Source of the DNA: Anaerovibrio sp. JC8
GTDB lineage: Bacteria > Bacillota > Negativicutes > Selenomonadales > Selenomonadaceae
Direction of reading: 5' to 3'
Assembly: GCF_002100115.1 (NCBI RefSeq)
Contig: NZ_ANBM01000001.1
Location: forward strand, 62,001 to 126,000
Length of the DNA stretch: 64,000 nt
The notes under the pieces are model-generated. The model had not been told where the DNA came from. It searched no databases and worked only from the letters and a program-made list of their open reading frames with translations. Both the position numbers and the translations under genes were made by a program. Positions 9,572 to 19,642 of this stretch are shown piece after piece. How positions within the stretch are numbered: the first letter of the stretch is position 1; each line of letters begins with the position of its first letter.

Positions 9572-9611
9572 GGCAAATCCTCCTTTCTATAAAAATTGAC
9601 ATACAAAGTTA

Positions 9612-10316
9612 CTATACTAAATCAATAAGGTCCTTGCCCTGGCCCATGAGCTTGCTGCGGTTGATCAGTGCCCGGCCCAAGGCCACTGGCAAGCCATATT
9701 CATTATGTAACAGCTCCAGTATTTCCGCTGGCTTGATACTGCCGGTCTGGGTAATGGAAATATTCATGGTCAGCTTCACCCAGTCCCCGCTCATGCCAAT
9801 CTTAACTGGCTCAATCATATACTGCTTAACTTCAATATCCCTGGTCTTTTTAGGGGTAACACGATGGTAATTGACCTCTGGTTCCTTATTATAGGCCTCC
9901 ACTGCCTTCACCGCTTCATCCCAGTCACCAGTCAGGGGAGCCATCACCTCGTATATCCCCTGCTCCACCTCTGCCATAAGGGCCTTATGTTTTTTCCCCT
10001 CACAAGGCTTTGGTTCCTTCACGGGCTTCAGCTTAATAAGTCTTATTCCCGGAGGCAGGGCTGCAGACAGCTTGTCAAAAATCTCCGGCTGACAAAGAGG
10101 CTTGGTCAGCTCAAAATCCATGTATTCCGAATCTGAGGTTACCCCCAAGGATAATGGTGATGCAAAGGACATTTTCAAATGAGGATTGAAGCCCTCGGAA
10201 TAAGCCGCTGGCAGCTTGGCCCGACGAATAGCCCGCTCCATAACGCCAGCATAATCCAAATGGGAAATATATCTTATTTCATCACCCTTGGTTAACTGGG
10301 CACGATACTTATACAT
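9612..10316 (-). CDS. TIGR03936/DUF2344 protein, radical-SAM partner
   Basis: A 234-residue soluble protein that begins with the family pattern YRAQLTKGDEIRYISHLDY and MERAIRRAKLPAAYSEGFNPHLKMS. Its start overlaps the end of the radical SAM gene by 8 bases, a strong sign of coupled expression. In other genomes the family is either adjacent or fused to TIGR03960 proteins. The reaction is unknown to me; association with rng suggests RNA or translation but this is inference. Confidence 0.9.
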   Translation of the reverse strand: MYKYRAQLTKGDEIRYISHLDYAGVMERAIRRAKLPAAYSEGFNPHLKMSFASPLSLGVTSDSEYMDFELTKPLCQPEIFDKLSAALPPGIRLIKLKPVKEPKPCEGKKHKALMAEVEQGIYEVMAPLTGDWDEAVKAVEAYNKEPEVNYHRVTPKKTRDIEVKQYMIEPVKIGMSGDWVKLTMNISITQTGSIKPAEILELLHNEYGLPVALGRALINRSKLMGQGKDLIDLV

Positions 10317-12183
10317 TGGCCTTCACCTCCCCTTCCTTCCGCTTCCAGTCCACAATATCCACCTTAAGGGATGGACACACACCACAGCCGGAGCACTTGC
10401 CACGGCGGCAATCCTCAGTGAGCTGTTCTGCTATGGCCTTATCCCACTCACGCTTAAGGAATTCCTTGGAAACACCTGGGGTGGTATGCTCCCATGGCAA
10501 CGGCTCATCAAAATCACGAATCCGCTGGCTGTATTCCTTCATATCAATGCCACATTTTCTGAAAGCTTCATGCCAAACATCTTCCTTAAAGAGATCAGTC
10601 CAGCCATCAAACTTGGCCCCATCCTTCCAGGCCTGATAAATCACCTGGGAAATACGGCGGTCTCCACGGGAAATAGCACCTTCAAGGACGCTGACTCTGG
10701 CATCATGATAATGGAACTTTACAGCTCTTTCCGTAATGCTGTCCTTCAAAAGACGCTGACGGCGCTCAAACTCATCCTTTGGCAGCTGGCCAAACCACTG
10801 GAAAGGAGTATGGGGCTTTGGTACAAAGCAGGATACGCTGATAGTTACAGTAACGCCCCACTTGCCCTTAACCTCCTTGTACTTTCTGGCTACTTTCTCC
10901 GCCAGTCTGGCGATACCCACAATATCCTCATCAGTTTCTGTAGGCAGTCCCATCATGAAATACAGCTTCACCTGCTTCCAGCCCTGTTTAAAGGCCGCTT
11001 CCACAGCAGTCATAAGATTTTCCTCGGTAACGCCCTTATTTATAACATCACGAAGGCGCTGGGTTCCCGCCTCAGGAGCGAAAGTAAGACCGCTTTTACG
11101 CACCTGCTGCATCTTGTGGGCCAAATCAATGGAAAAGCTGTCTATACGCAGGGATGGCAGGGAAAAGCTAACCTTCTCCCCCTCAAAATCAGAGAACAAA
11201 TCATCCACCAGCTCCCCAAGACAGGAATAATCTGCAGAACTGAGGGATGTAAGGGACATTTCGTTGTAGCCGGAGGAATCCACCAGCTTACGGGCCAGTC
11301 CCCGGAGATATTCGCGGCTTCTTTCGCGGATAGGACGATAGGAAGTGCCCGCCTGGCAGAAACGGCACCCACGGGTACAGCCACGGAACAGCTCCAGCAT
11401 AATTCTGTCATGAACTATGCCAATATATGGCATTACAGGCTTTTCCACGAAATGAACACTGTCCAGATCCTTAATAACCCGCTTGTAAATCTTGTCTCTT
11501 GCCTCTGGCTCCTTTGGCTCTATAGAAGCAAAATACCCTTTGTCGTTATATTTAACCTCATAAAAAGAAGGCACATAAATACCTTCCAGCTTAGCAGCTT
11601 CCTTTAAAAAGCCCTTTCTGCCCCCTGGCTTGCCGTCCTTTTTCCATTTCACAAAGGCCTCAGCCACTTCGGAGATAACCTCTTCTCCTTCTCCCAAAAC
11701 GAAGAAATCAAAGAAATCGGCAATAGGCTCCGTATTGTAAACGGTAGGGCCACCGCCAAGAATAAATGGGGCATCCTCATTGCGGTCCTTGGCCCAAATA
11801 GGAATCCCGGCCAAATCCAGCATATTGAGAACATTGGAATATATCATCTCATACTGGAGGGTAAAGCCCAGAAAATCAAATTTCTTGATTTCAGTAAAGC
11901 TCTCCAAAGAAAATAAAGGTATGCTTCTGTCCCGCATGATTGCTTCCATGTCGGTCCAAGGAGCATACACTCTTTCACAGGCAGTATCCTGACGGTTATT
12001 CAGCACCTCATAAAGAATTTTCAGCCCGAGGTTGGACATGCCCACCTCGTAGGTATCGGCCATGGCCAGGGCGAAGTGGCAATCCACCTCGTCCCAGTCC
12101 TTATGCACGGCATTTAATTCATGACCTGTATAGCGGGCAGGCTTTTCAACAGCCTGCAGGATTTCAGGTTCTAATTTAATCAT
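10309..12183 (-). CDS. TIGR03960 family B12-binding-type radical SAM protein
   Basis: A 624-residue radical SAM enzyme. The [4Fe-4S]-SAM motif is C269-x3-C273-x2-C276 in FRGCTRGCRFCQAG. The N-terminal part (about 1-230) resembles the B12-binding-like domain of MiaB/BchE-type radical SAM proteins; ILGGGP and FVLGEGEEV are visible near 141 and 161. A cysteine cluster CRRGKCSGCGVCPSL lies near the C terminus and may bind a further metal centre. The substrate is not established. It is overlapped by its TIGR03936 partner downstream. Confidence 0.92.
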   Translation of the reverse strand: MIKLEPEILQAVEKPARYTGHELNAVHKDWDEVDCHFALAMADTYEVGMSNLGLKILYEVLNNRQDTACERVYAPWTDMEAIMRDRSIPLFSLESFTEIKKFDFLGFTLQYEMIYSNVLNMLDLAGIPIWAKDRNEDAPFILGGGPTVYNTEPIADFFDFFVLGEGEEVISEVAEAFVKWKKDGKPGGRKGFLKEAAKLEGIYVPSFYEVKYNDKGYFASIEPKEPEARDKIYKRVIKDLDSVHFVEKPVMPYIGIVHDRIMLELFRGCTRGCRFCQAGTSYRPIRERSREYLRGLARKLVDSSGYNEMSLTSLSSADYSCLGELVDDLFSDFEGEKVSFSLPSLRIDSFSIDLAHKMQQVRKSGLTFAPEAGTQRLRDVINKGVTEENLMTAVEAAFKQGWKQVKLYFMMGLPTETDEDIVGIARLAEKVARKYKEVKGKWGVTVTISVSCFVPKPHTPFQWFGQLPKDEFERRQRLLKDSITERAVKFHYHDARVSVLEGAISRGDRRISQVIYQAWKDGAKFDGWTDLFKEDVWHEAFRKCGIDMKEYSQRIRDFDEPLPWEHTTPGVSKEFLKREWDKAIAEQLTEDCRRGKCSGCGVCPSLKVDIVDWKRKEGEVKANV

Positions 12184-12227
12184 TGCTCAAGCTCCTCTAT
12201 ATAATTACAAAAACAGAAACCATCATG

Positions 12228-13337
12228 TTAGAACTGGAGTTTTTGGTTTCTCAGATAAATATTAAGTAAAATGGCCACGGCGAACATATTGGTGGTAAGG
12301 GCACTGACGCCATAGCTCATAAATGGCAGTGGAATACCGGTTACTGGCATAATCCCCGCAGTCATGCCCACATTGACCAGCACATGGAAGGCCAGCATGG
12401 AGGTAATCCCCACAGCCAACAGCATACCAAAGGTATCCTGGGCCTGCTGGGCGATCTTGATACCCCGCCACAGCACCACGAGATATAAAAGAAGCAATAT
12501 GGTGGCTCCCACAAAGCCCAGCTCCTCGCCCACTACAGCGAAAATAAAGTCAGTGTGGTTCTCCGGCAAAAAGTTCAGCTGACTCTGGGTCCCTGCAAAG
12601 AGGCCCTTGCCGAACAGCATTCCGGAGCCTATGGCAATTTTCGACTGAATAATATGATATCCGGAGCCCAATGGGTCCACATTAGGGTCCATAAACACCA
12701 TGATACGCATTTTTTGGTATTCCTTCAGCACAAAATGCCATATCAAGGGCGCACAGGCCGCCGCTGCTCCAAACATCCAGGCCAGCAGCTTCAAATTGGC
12801 CCCACAGGCAAAAATCATGCCAATGAAAATAGCCATAAATACCAGGGAGGTCCCCAAATCCGGCTGCTTCAGCACCAATAAAAAGGGCAGCCCTACATAG
12901 CCGGCCAAGGGCAACAAATCAGACCATTTGTTGATTTGCCCAATTTTGTCCTGAAATACGGAAGCCATGCAGATAATCATGATTATCTTGGAAAACTCCG
13001 ACGGCTGAATGGATATTGGCCCCAACTGAATCCACCGCTGGGCACCAAGAGCAGACTGACCCAAAAACATTACGGCCAGCAGCATGATTATATTGAAGAT
13101 GTATAGCTTCTTGCCATAAGCCTGCAGCATCTTGTAATCAAAATTCATAAAGAATATCACAACACCCACATTCAAAAGGGTAAAAATGCCCTGTCGCACC
13201 ACATACCAGTATCTGTCCTCCGATGGGGTATTTATATGAGTGGCGCTGCCGATGGTTATAAGGCTCATGATAATAATGCCGGCTACAGCGGCAATCAGCT
13301 CCACATCTATTTTTCTAAGTTTTTTATTTAAAATCAA
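12228..13337 (-). CDS. rodA: Rod-shape SEDS glycosyltransferase RodA
   Basis: SEDS-family peptidoglycan polymerase that works with PBP2 (mrdA) in lateral wall growth. The 369-residue protein has about ten membrane helices and family motifs such as IQPSEFSKI and the C-terminal TGIPLPFMSYGVSALTTNM. The TTG at 13337 is chosen because GGAGG lies 8 bases upstream; the in-frame TTG at 13352 overlaps that site. FtsW or SpoVE are alternatives, but the cell-shape locus favours RodA. It is cut off from minE by the autotransporter block. Confidence 0.9.
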   Translation of the reverse strand: MILNKKLRKIDVELIAAVAGIIIMSLITIGSATHINTPSEDRYWYVVRQGIFTLLNVGVVIFFMNFDYKMLQAYGKKLYIFNIIMLLAVMFLGQSALGAQRWIQLGPISIQPSEFSKIIMIICMASVFQDKIGQINKWSDLLPLAGYVGLPFLLVLKQPDLGTSLVFMAIFIGMIFACGANLKLLAWMFGAAAACAPLIWHFVLKEYQKMRIMVFMDPNVDPLGSGYHIIQSKIAIGSGMLFGKGLFAGTQSQLNFLPENHTDFIFAVVGEELGFVGATILLLLYLVVLWRGIKIAQQAQDTFGMLLAVGITSMLAFHVLVNVGMTAGIMPVTGIPLPFMSYGVSALTTNMFAVAILLNIYLRNQKLQF

Positions 13338-13415
13338 GGGACTTGCCTCCAAATTTAAATTCTAGTATAGCTTATATATGTTATCACGAACTATGGGAAA
13401 GAACAACTGAATATA

Positions 13416-13456
13416 GCAAAAAAATACAGTGACACCCCATAAAAGGTATCACTGTA
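13416..13456 (-). terminator. Intrinsic terminator of the autotransporter gene
   Basis: Stem ACAGTGATACC/GGTGTCACTGT (13426-13455, one wobble) followed on the minus strand by ATTTTTTTGC. It lies 15 bases after the autotransporter stop and closes that transcription unit before rodA. Confidence 0.88.
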
Positions 13457-13469
13457 TTTTAAAATGCTT

Positions 13470-16400
13470 TTAGAAGGAATAATTAAGGGATACTCCGCCC
13501 TTGATACCCTGTTTCTTCCCGGCATAAGCGGTAAGATTCAGATCCACATTCCAAGGGGATTTTTCACTAGGTACAAGGGATGTTCCGATTTCAAGGCGTA
13601 CACTGCCGCCGCTGGTGTCAGCGCCGCGAATGGCCAGCCCGTTTACTGTACCTGTGGCCTTGCCGTCAAATTCATGCTCATAGGACAAATCGCCATAGAA
13701 GTCCCATCTGCTTCCCTTAATTGTATAACGGGCACCCAAGCGGAAAATCTGACTGTTTACAGCATCCAGATTGTAATTGTCCCCATTAACATTAAAGTCC
13801 ATGGAATTCTTACGGTTGTAGAAATACTTGCCATAAACATCCACCAGATTGCCACCGGCCACAGTGGTCTCCTTGCCTACACCAATATGGAAACCATAAT
13901 AATTGGTGCGCTGGTCATAGCTATATGCCTGTACATTGTCCCGAAGGAGATTCTTGGCATCATCATGAAGGCTGCCGGCTCTTACACTGCCTTCCACATA
14001 GAGGCCCTTATTTGAGGTCCATTTACCCAAAAGACCGCCGCCAGTATAATCCAGGGAACCGTCCCCACGCTGGCCGTTATCATTGAATGTGGAATAACTT
14101 CCTCTACCATGCTCAACGAAAGCACCATATTCAAAGGTGGATTTCTTCTGAACATTCTTGTGGCCCAATGCCAAAATAGCATTCCATGTATTTACATTGA
14201 CATGGCTGCCGGTTTCCTGTCTGAGGGAGCTGCCACCAATCTTTGCATAGGTGGAAATACCATCCTTGCCAATATTTTCCTTGCGGGCCAGACCCTCAGT
14301 GGCAGAGTTAATGAAATCATTGCCTGCGGTGAGGGCTACAATACCAGCCTCTCCGGCCACCACTGTGTTATGGGTCTGCTCAGAGGCAGAAATGCTGTCA
14401 ACAGTGTAAATAATATTGCCTTCGGCATCCTTTGAAACCACACCCACGCCCTCTGCTGCAGTGCCAAGGGTGTACTTGGATTTTTCTTCCACCTTGGTAG
14501 CCTTATTGGCTGCTGTCACCTTGTTCTGGTCAAGGAGGGTCATAGTATCACCCTTGCTAAGGGTCTTTACTCCTGTAAAGGCCACCTGGGTTGCCCCCAC
14601 TGTAGTATTTGACAAATTGCTTGCTGTACCATCAGAGATGGTCAAAGCTGCCTTGCTGGTATCCCAAGGAGCAACTGAGAAATTAAGGGTCTCAAAATTA
14701 GAGACATTCTTCATGCTCTGGCCACCGCCTGTCCAGGCAGTTGGTGTTCCATTCAGCATATAGCCAATATTCAACAGATTGCCGGTGAATTCCTGATTGC
14801 CACCAAGTAAATTGGTGCTGGAAACATCCGCATCACTGTAGAGATATACGCTGTTATTCTTGGTGGAGCTGTTGCTGTAACCGCCGTATACTCCGCCATC
14901 AATGGTTACGCCCAATGTGGTGGAATAGAAGGTCTTGCCCTCTACCTTGCCGCCACCTAAATATACACTGTTGCCATCAGCAGTATTGCCGGCATAACCG
15001 CCGATAACACTGCCATTTACAGTACCGCCATTTATGGTAATGGAGTTACCAGTAGCAGTATTATCTGCAAAGCCGCCAATAGCATGCTCCTGTACAGTAC
15101 CGTTGGAAAGAGTAACATTATTGTTCAGAGCCTCGGCACAGCCACCGCCGATAATACCCAAAACAGAGCCGTCCTCAAAGTTTACCTTGTCGTTGGCAGA
15201 GCGGGTCTTACTCTTGCCGCCGTAGAGATAATCCCTAATATTGGCCTTCTTAATGGTTACAGTATTGCCAGAGGCTGTTCCGTTGGCACTGTAGCCACCG
15301 TATACACTTCCATTGACCACTGCACCATCAGCCAAAGTAACCGTATTTTGATCCACTGGCTGGTCCGTACCACTGGTCTTGCCGCCATATACATTACCAT
15401 CTACTTCACCACCGGAAACAGTGGCAGTATTGGAAGTAACCTCACCATCTATAGCATAACCGCCATATACGCTGCCACCTACTGTGGTGTTGCTTACATT
15501 GGCTGTATTCCCCTGATTGGTTCCCGTATCTGTTTTGCCGCCGTAGATATTGCCATCTACTTCACTATTGGTAACATTTGCGGTATTATTTTCAGCGATA
15601 CCTTCCTCGCTGGAGCCACCGATAACATCGCCGCCGGTTCCGTCCTCTTTAATCTTTATTTTGGCATTGGAAACATCAGCCTCGTTCTTTTTGGCTACGC
15701 CATCACCCTCGGCCTGTCCACCAACTACACTTTCATTCTTGGTTTCTCCGGATACCACCTGGGTATTTTCATCAATGGCATCCTTCTTTGGAACCACCTC
15801 ATTTATGCCTCTGTCCACAACATACCACAGACTGCCGTTTTCCCAGTAGGAATGCCCCTTGCCGGACTGGCCTCCCAGAGTAAAGATACCGCTGCTGGTT
15901 TTCTTCACCCCGTCGCCAAAATTATTTACAAGAATCATCTTGTCGCCCTTTGAAAGGTTGGCAACACCGCTGAAGGTTAGATTCTCCGACTCAACTGCTG
16001 CGCTGTTATATGCAATTTCAGTATCAGGGCGGTTATAGAAGGTGCTGCTCCAGCCCACTGTGCTGAAATTAAGATTTGTTGCCTTGTTGTCAGTCACGGA
16101 ATAAATAACATTTCCCCCAGTTGAGGAAACTGCTCCCGTAACCTCCCCTGTTACATCGAGGCCCGGAGTGGCAGTATAGGTATAGCTGCTGGAGCCTACG
16201 CTGGTGGCTCCAATATCCTTCAAGGTATTATTTCCCTTCAGAAGAGTCATGGAATCCCCTGCCCTTGCAGACTTCTTATCAGTGTCATTCATTGACACGG
16301 AGAAGCCGGAAAGGTCAAAGCTGGAAACAGGTCCAAAGTTATAAAGAGCACCGCTCTTATCCAGATATACGGAATCTTTTTGGTAGGTAATTCCACCAAA

Positions 16401-19400
16401 TGCAATATTTGAAATATTGGCAGTACCTATCTTATAAAGGAGGGACTGGCCATCGTCGCTGGAAGTAACACCCTTGGACTGGGACCCGGATAATGTAACC
16501 CCTTTATCCGTTTCATTATATGTGCCGGAAGCCTTATAAATAATGCTGTCATCTATATGGGCATCACTAAAGAAGCCATTCCCACCACCATTCATAATGT
16601 AAAATGTTGTAGGAACACTGGCCGTAGGAGGAGTGAAACCGGTGCCGGAAACCGTAATCCCCCCAGTTTTCTTGGTCCAATGACCAGTGGAAACATCATA
16701 GGCAGTCTTGGTGCTGTCCCATTTGGAAAGATTTACGCTGTCCAGAGTCTTTTTGGTAACAGTATATTTTACCGTCCCTGAATCAGTGGTCACATCACCC
16801 GTCAGGGTACCGCCAATAGCTGCACCGTTCGCTGTATTATAGCTAAGGGACTGATCCTTTGGTGAGCCCTTTACTGCAAGGCCGCTGCCAAGACCCGTGG
16901 CCCCTGTAATAAGATTTGTGCTCTTCCCTGTATTTATATTATTTACTGCATCGTTGGTAAAGGTAAAGGAAAGATTGGAGGCATCAATACCATTATCTCG
17001 CACAGTATTGAAATTATAGGCAGCATCCATAACCCGTGGGTTGTCCCATCCCATGGCCTCAAGAGTAATGCCATCTACATTGGTTTGCTCTTTTTTGTAT
17101 TGGAGCTTCTTTTTGGTATCATCAACCTTTACTCCACCGGATTTGGTGCCGGAAAGGCTTACCCCTTTGTCCTTGTCCCCGGAAAACCTCTCATTGTCCC
17201 TGTATTTTTTATCTCCAGTTACATTGCCAAACTCAAGGTCACCACCGCTAAGGTCCATAATATCCTTATCTTCATCAAAGGAGGTTTGCAAGGTGCCAGT
17301 ATCCACATCAATACCGCCGGATGTGCCTTTTTCCCAGCTGCCATCTACGGTGATATTTTGTGTACCATCCCAATTGGAAAGATCCACCTTGTCCAAGGTT
17401 TTCTTGGTAACTGTATAGTCCACCTGTCCAGTACCAGCAGATGCGGAAGTGGACACTGTTCCAGTCAGGGTACCATTAAGGGTAACCTTATTTGTGGTAT
17501 CCTCATAGCTGATGGACTGGCTGTGATTTGCTCCCGTCACAGGAAGCCCTGCGGCTAAGTTGGTGGCACCCGAAAGGATTGCCATGGTGTCATTTTTCGC
17601 TATAGTATTTACACTATAAGGAGAATTAAAGGCGGTAAATTTCAGATTAGATGCATCTATAGTAACACCCGTAAAGTCATAGTTGGATGCTGCTGTACGC
17701 CCATCCTTCCATGTCATATTCCCCAAGGAAATGTTTTTGGCTTGTCTCTGCTCAGCTTCATAAATAAGAGCTGACTTTGTGTCATTCGTCTTGACACCGC
17801 CTGACTTTGTACCCGAAAGAGTTACGCCTTTATCCGTATCTCCCGAGAAAGTACCACTATCAGAATATGCTTTATCTCCAGTTATCTCACCAAAGAATCC
17901 CTCCTTTGCCGTGATGATAATTCCGCCTGCAGGGTTTACACCGAAGCTCCCTGTGTCTACGGAAACTCCTCCAGTTGGCGCAGACCAGCCATCATCCAAA
18001 GTTATGCCACCACTGCCGCTCCAGCCACTAAGATCGATAGTTTTCATAGTACCGCTGTTGAATTTGTATTTCACAGCGGAACCAGAAACACTTATCGCCC
18101 CTGATGCAGTTCCCGTGTACGCAATATTCTTTCCATCTTTAAACGAAAGATTCATATCTCCCGGCTGTGTAATACCATTTTCGGTTATGTTTGTTGCATT
18201 CGAAAGAAGGGTCATAGTCTTTCCCATTGGGTCTGCAGTGATGTCTGTAAAGGACAGATTGCTTCCGTTAATGGTGGTATTTCCATCAAAGGTATACCCT
18301 GTGCCCGACCGCGCAGGTGTAGTTGTATTCCATTCAATGGCCCCAAAGGATACGCCACTGGCATTTGTCACAACACTGTAATCTACTCCCTTTTTATCAC
18401 TCGTCAGAAGAACCTTATGCGCACCCCTATAAGTTAAGGTTACATTATTAACCTCGTTTGTCTGGTCCTCCGTATCTTGCTTTATGGTGATACTACCTGA
18501 TTCGTCAAAAGTATGTCCAGTTCCACCCCACCAGTCGAGCTTCAGATTGCTGAAATCAGTAGCTCCTCCGCCGGAAAGAAGATGCATCGTGCCGGAGGTG
18601 GCAGCCAAGAACTTATCCTTGTTCGCTGTGATGTCCAGAGTCTGGAGGCCAAATTCACTCGAACTGGTATCAATCAGCCCGGTGGCTGAAAGCACAGTAG
18701 CACCATCCACGAAATCTATAAGATGAGTGCCTGTATTGGTTTTCGTATCCGTGTAGCCAATGGCAATTTTCTGTGTGTAACTAACTTTTCCTGTAGTTAT
18801 GCCTTTTGTGCCAAGGTTTAGAGTGTTGCCTGTGCTGGCGACTCCAGGGTTATTATATGTAGATACATAACCAACCGAAATCTCATCGACATTTACTGCC
18901 GCATTAATATTTATGGCATTGTTTTGATTGGTTTTCCCTCCAAAACCGCCATAAAGATAAACACTATCCTTCACCTTCCCTGTTCCGACGCTGTTTATGG
19001 TTAGAATATTATCTTTAACTGTAGCACTTTTATCACCTATAAGTACTGCAGCTCCCATCTGCCACGGTAATTTTCCGCCATTAAAAATCAGCTTGTTATT
19101 GCTCACATCTCCACAAATTCCTGTTAGTTCATAGACACTAAAAATATTGTTCGTATTGCTTTTAGTGACAAATGTCGTGTTATTTTTTAAATCATGCGTC
19201 GTACTACCCGTATCCTGTATAAATCCGCAGGCAATAACCCAGTCCTTAAATGTGTCACCATCGAAATTGATAGTAAGGGTGTCTGTGCTGGATCCTCCTG
19301 CGTTTCCATAGAGAACATCATCAGATCCATGAAACTGAGTCATACCAGAAGCCGTGGCATCTTCGACTGTATAAGGTGTCGCCTCTGCCATAGGTGCAAA

Positions 19401-19481
19401 AAGCAGCCCATTCCCCAGCATCAGGGCACAGGTAATATATCTGGTCAACTTCATATTCCGTTCCTTTTCTTTTTTCGTCAT
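13470..19481 (-). CDS. Giant autotransporter (type Va secretion) with repetitive passenger, adhesin-like
   Basis: A 2003-residue protein. The ATG at 19481 follows GGAAGGAG by 8 bases. An extended signal peptide (MKLTRYITCALMLGNGLLF, ending near AEA) is followed by a Gly/Ser/Thr/Asn-rich passenger typical of beta-helix adhesins. The last ~270 residues are an autotransporter beta-barrel ending in the canonical aromatic GGVSLNYSF. The passenger holds about four ~220-residue repeats and then a run of short YGG repeats. No protease triad was seen. It has its own leader and terminator and interrupts the mre-min-rodA cluster. Ligand unknown. Confidence 0.93.
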   Translation of the reverse strand: MTKKEKERNMKLTRYITCALMLGNGLLFAPMAEATPYTVEDATASGMTQFHGSDDVLYGNAGGSSTDTLTINFDGDTFKDWVIACGFIQDTGSTTHDLKNNTTFVTKSNTNNIFSVYELTGICGDVSNNKLIFNGGKLPWQMGAAVLIGDKSATVKDNILTINSVGTGKVKDSVYLYGGFGGKTNQNNAININAAVNVDEISVGYVSTYNNPGVASTGNTLNLGTKGITTGKVSYTQKIAIGYTDTKTNTGTHLIDFVDGATVLSATGLIDTSSSEFGLQTLDITANKDKFLAATSGTMHLLSGGGATDFSNLKLDWWGGTGHTFDESGSITIKQDTEDQTNEVNNVTLTYRGAHKVLLTSDKKGVDYSVVTNASGVSFGAIEWNTTTPARSGTGYTFDGNTTINGSNLSFTDITADPMGKTMTLLSNATNITENGITQPGDMNLSFKDGKNIAYTGTASGAISVSGSAVKYKFNSGTMKTIDLSGWSGSGGITLDDGWSAPTGGVSVDTGSFGVNPAGGIIITAKEGFFGEITGDKAYSDSGTFSGDTDKGVTLSGTKSGGVKTNDTKSALIYEAEQRQAKNISLGNMTWKDGRTAASNYDFTGVTIDASNLKFTAFNSPYSVNTIAKNDTMAILSGATNLAAGLPVTGANHSQSISYEDTTNKVTLNGTLTGTVSTSASAGTGQVDYTVTKKTLDKVDLSNWDGTQNITVDGSWEKGTSGGIDVDTGTLQTSFDEDKDIMDLSGGDLEFGNVTGDKKYRDNERFSGDKDKGVSLSGTKSGGVKVDDTKKKLQYKKEQTNVDGITLEAMGWDNPRVMDAAYNFNTVRDNGIDASNLSFTFTNDAVNNINTGKSTNLITGATGLGSGLAVKGSPKDQSLSYNTANGAAIGGTLTGDVTTDSGTVKYTVTKKTLDSVNLSKWDSTKTAYDVSTGHWTKKTGGITVSGTGFTPPTASVPTTFYIMNGGGNGFFSDAHIDDSIIYKASGTYNETDKGVTLSGSQSKGVTSSDDGQSLLYKIGTANISNIAFGGITYQKDSVYLDKSGALYNFGPVSSFDLSGFSVSMNDTDKKSARAGDSMTLLKGNNTLKDIGATSVGSSSYTYTATPGLDVTGEVTGAVSSTGGNVIYSVTDNKATNLNFSTVGWSSTFYNRPDTEIAYNSAAVESENLTFSGVANLSKGDKMILVNNFGDGVKKTSSGIFTLGGQSGKGHSYWENGSLWYVVDRGINEVVPKKDAIDENTQVVSGETKNESVVGGQAEGDGVAKKNEADVSNAKIKIKEDGTGGDVIGGSSEEGIAENNTANVTNSEVDGNIYGGKTDTGTNQGNTANVSNTTVGGSVYGGYAIDGEVTSNTATVSGGEVDGNVYGGKTSGTDQPVDQNTVTLADGAVVNGSVYGGYSANGTASGNTVTIKKANIRDYLYGGKSKTRSANDKVNFEDGSVLGIIGGGCAEALNNNVTLSNGTVQEHAIGGFADNTATGNSITINGGTVNGSVIGGYAGNTADGNSVYLGGGKVEGKTFYSTTLGVTIDGGVYGGYSNSSTKNNSVYLYSDADVSSTNLLGGNQEFTGNLLNIGYMLNGTPTAWTGGGQSMKNVSNFETLNFSVAPWDTSKAALTISDGTASNLSNTTVGATQVAFTGVKTLSKGDTMTLLDQNKVTAANKATKVEEKSKYTLGTAAEGVGVVSKDAEGNIIYTVDSISASEQTHNTVVAGEAGIVALTAGNDFINSATEGLARKENIGKDGISTYAKIGGSSLRQETGSHVNVNTWNAILALGHKNVQKKSTFEYGAFVEHGRGSYSTFNDNGQRGDGSLDYTGGGLLGKWTSNKGLYVEGSVRAGSLHDDAKNLLRDNVQAYSYDQRTNYYGFHIGVGKETTVAGGNLVDVYGKYFYNRKNSMDFNVNGDNYNLDAVNSQIFRLGARYTIKGSRWDFYGDLSYEHEFDGKATGTVNGLAIRGADTSGGSVRLEIGTSLVPSEKSPWNVDLNLTAYAGKKQGIKGGVSLNYSF
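14860..15740 (-). repeat. Short YGG-type repeats in the autotransporter passenger
   Basis: This stretch encodes about eight to ten units of roughly 22-31 residues with the pattern NTVT-x-GGxVxGxVYGGY (for example VDGNIYGGK, VGGSVYGGY, VDGNVYGGK, VNGSVYGGY, VIGGYAG, IDGGVYGGY). Each unit probably forms one beta-helix coil. The repeats are divergent at the base level, so recombination is less likely than for perfect repeats. Confidence 0.75.
16400..18420 (-). repeat. Large ~220-residue repeats in the autotransporter passenger
   Basis: The hallmark DKGVTLSGTKSGGVK is encoded near 17.8 kb, its variant DKGVSLSGTKSGGVK near 17.15 kb, and DKGVTLSGSQSKGV near 16.5 kb, about 670 bases apart. Each is followed by a YNF..IDASNLSFTF segment and a TVTKKTLDxVxLSxWD segment. 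A more degenerate copy lies near 18.4 kb. Identity is clear at protein level and partial at base level. Confidence 0.75.
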
Positions 19482-19540
19482 ATTATCTACTCCTTCCATG
19501 GTTTATTTTTCTTAAAGTTGAGTTTTCCTAAATAAACGCG

Positions 19541-19604
19541 AAAAAGCCTCCCCTCAGGCCGCAGAGGAGCCCCAATGGCTCACCTGCCCCCTGAGAGAAG
19601 GCTT
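19541..19604 (-). promoter_or_regulatory. Long terminator-like hairpin in the autotransporter 5' leader (candidate attenuator)
   Basis: A 61-nt hairpin: the base stem pairs 19590-19604 with 19544-19558 over 15 bp (wobbles included), an inner stem pairs GAGCC with GGCTC, and TTTTTCG follows on the minus strand. It lies about 60 bases before the autotransporter start, with no clear promoter in between, so transcripts from upstream must pass it. It might instead be a dispersed palindromic repeat of the kind common in gut Firmicutes; no second copy is in this window. Confidence 0.6.
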
Positions 19605-19642
19605 ATTTATATCATTATTTACTTGTGTATAAGTATCTATAT

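Noticed and set aside
15084-15953. Long plus-strand open frame opposite the autotransporter
   Set aside because: A shadow of the repetitive, stop-poor antisense strand; no ribosome-binding site and low-complexity composition.
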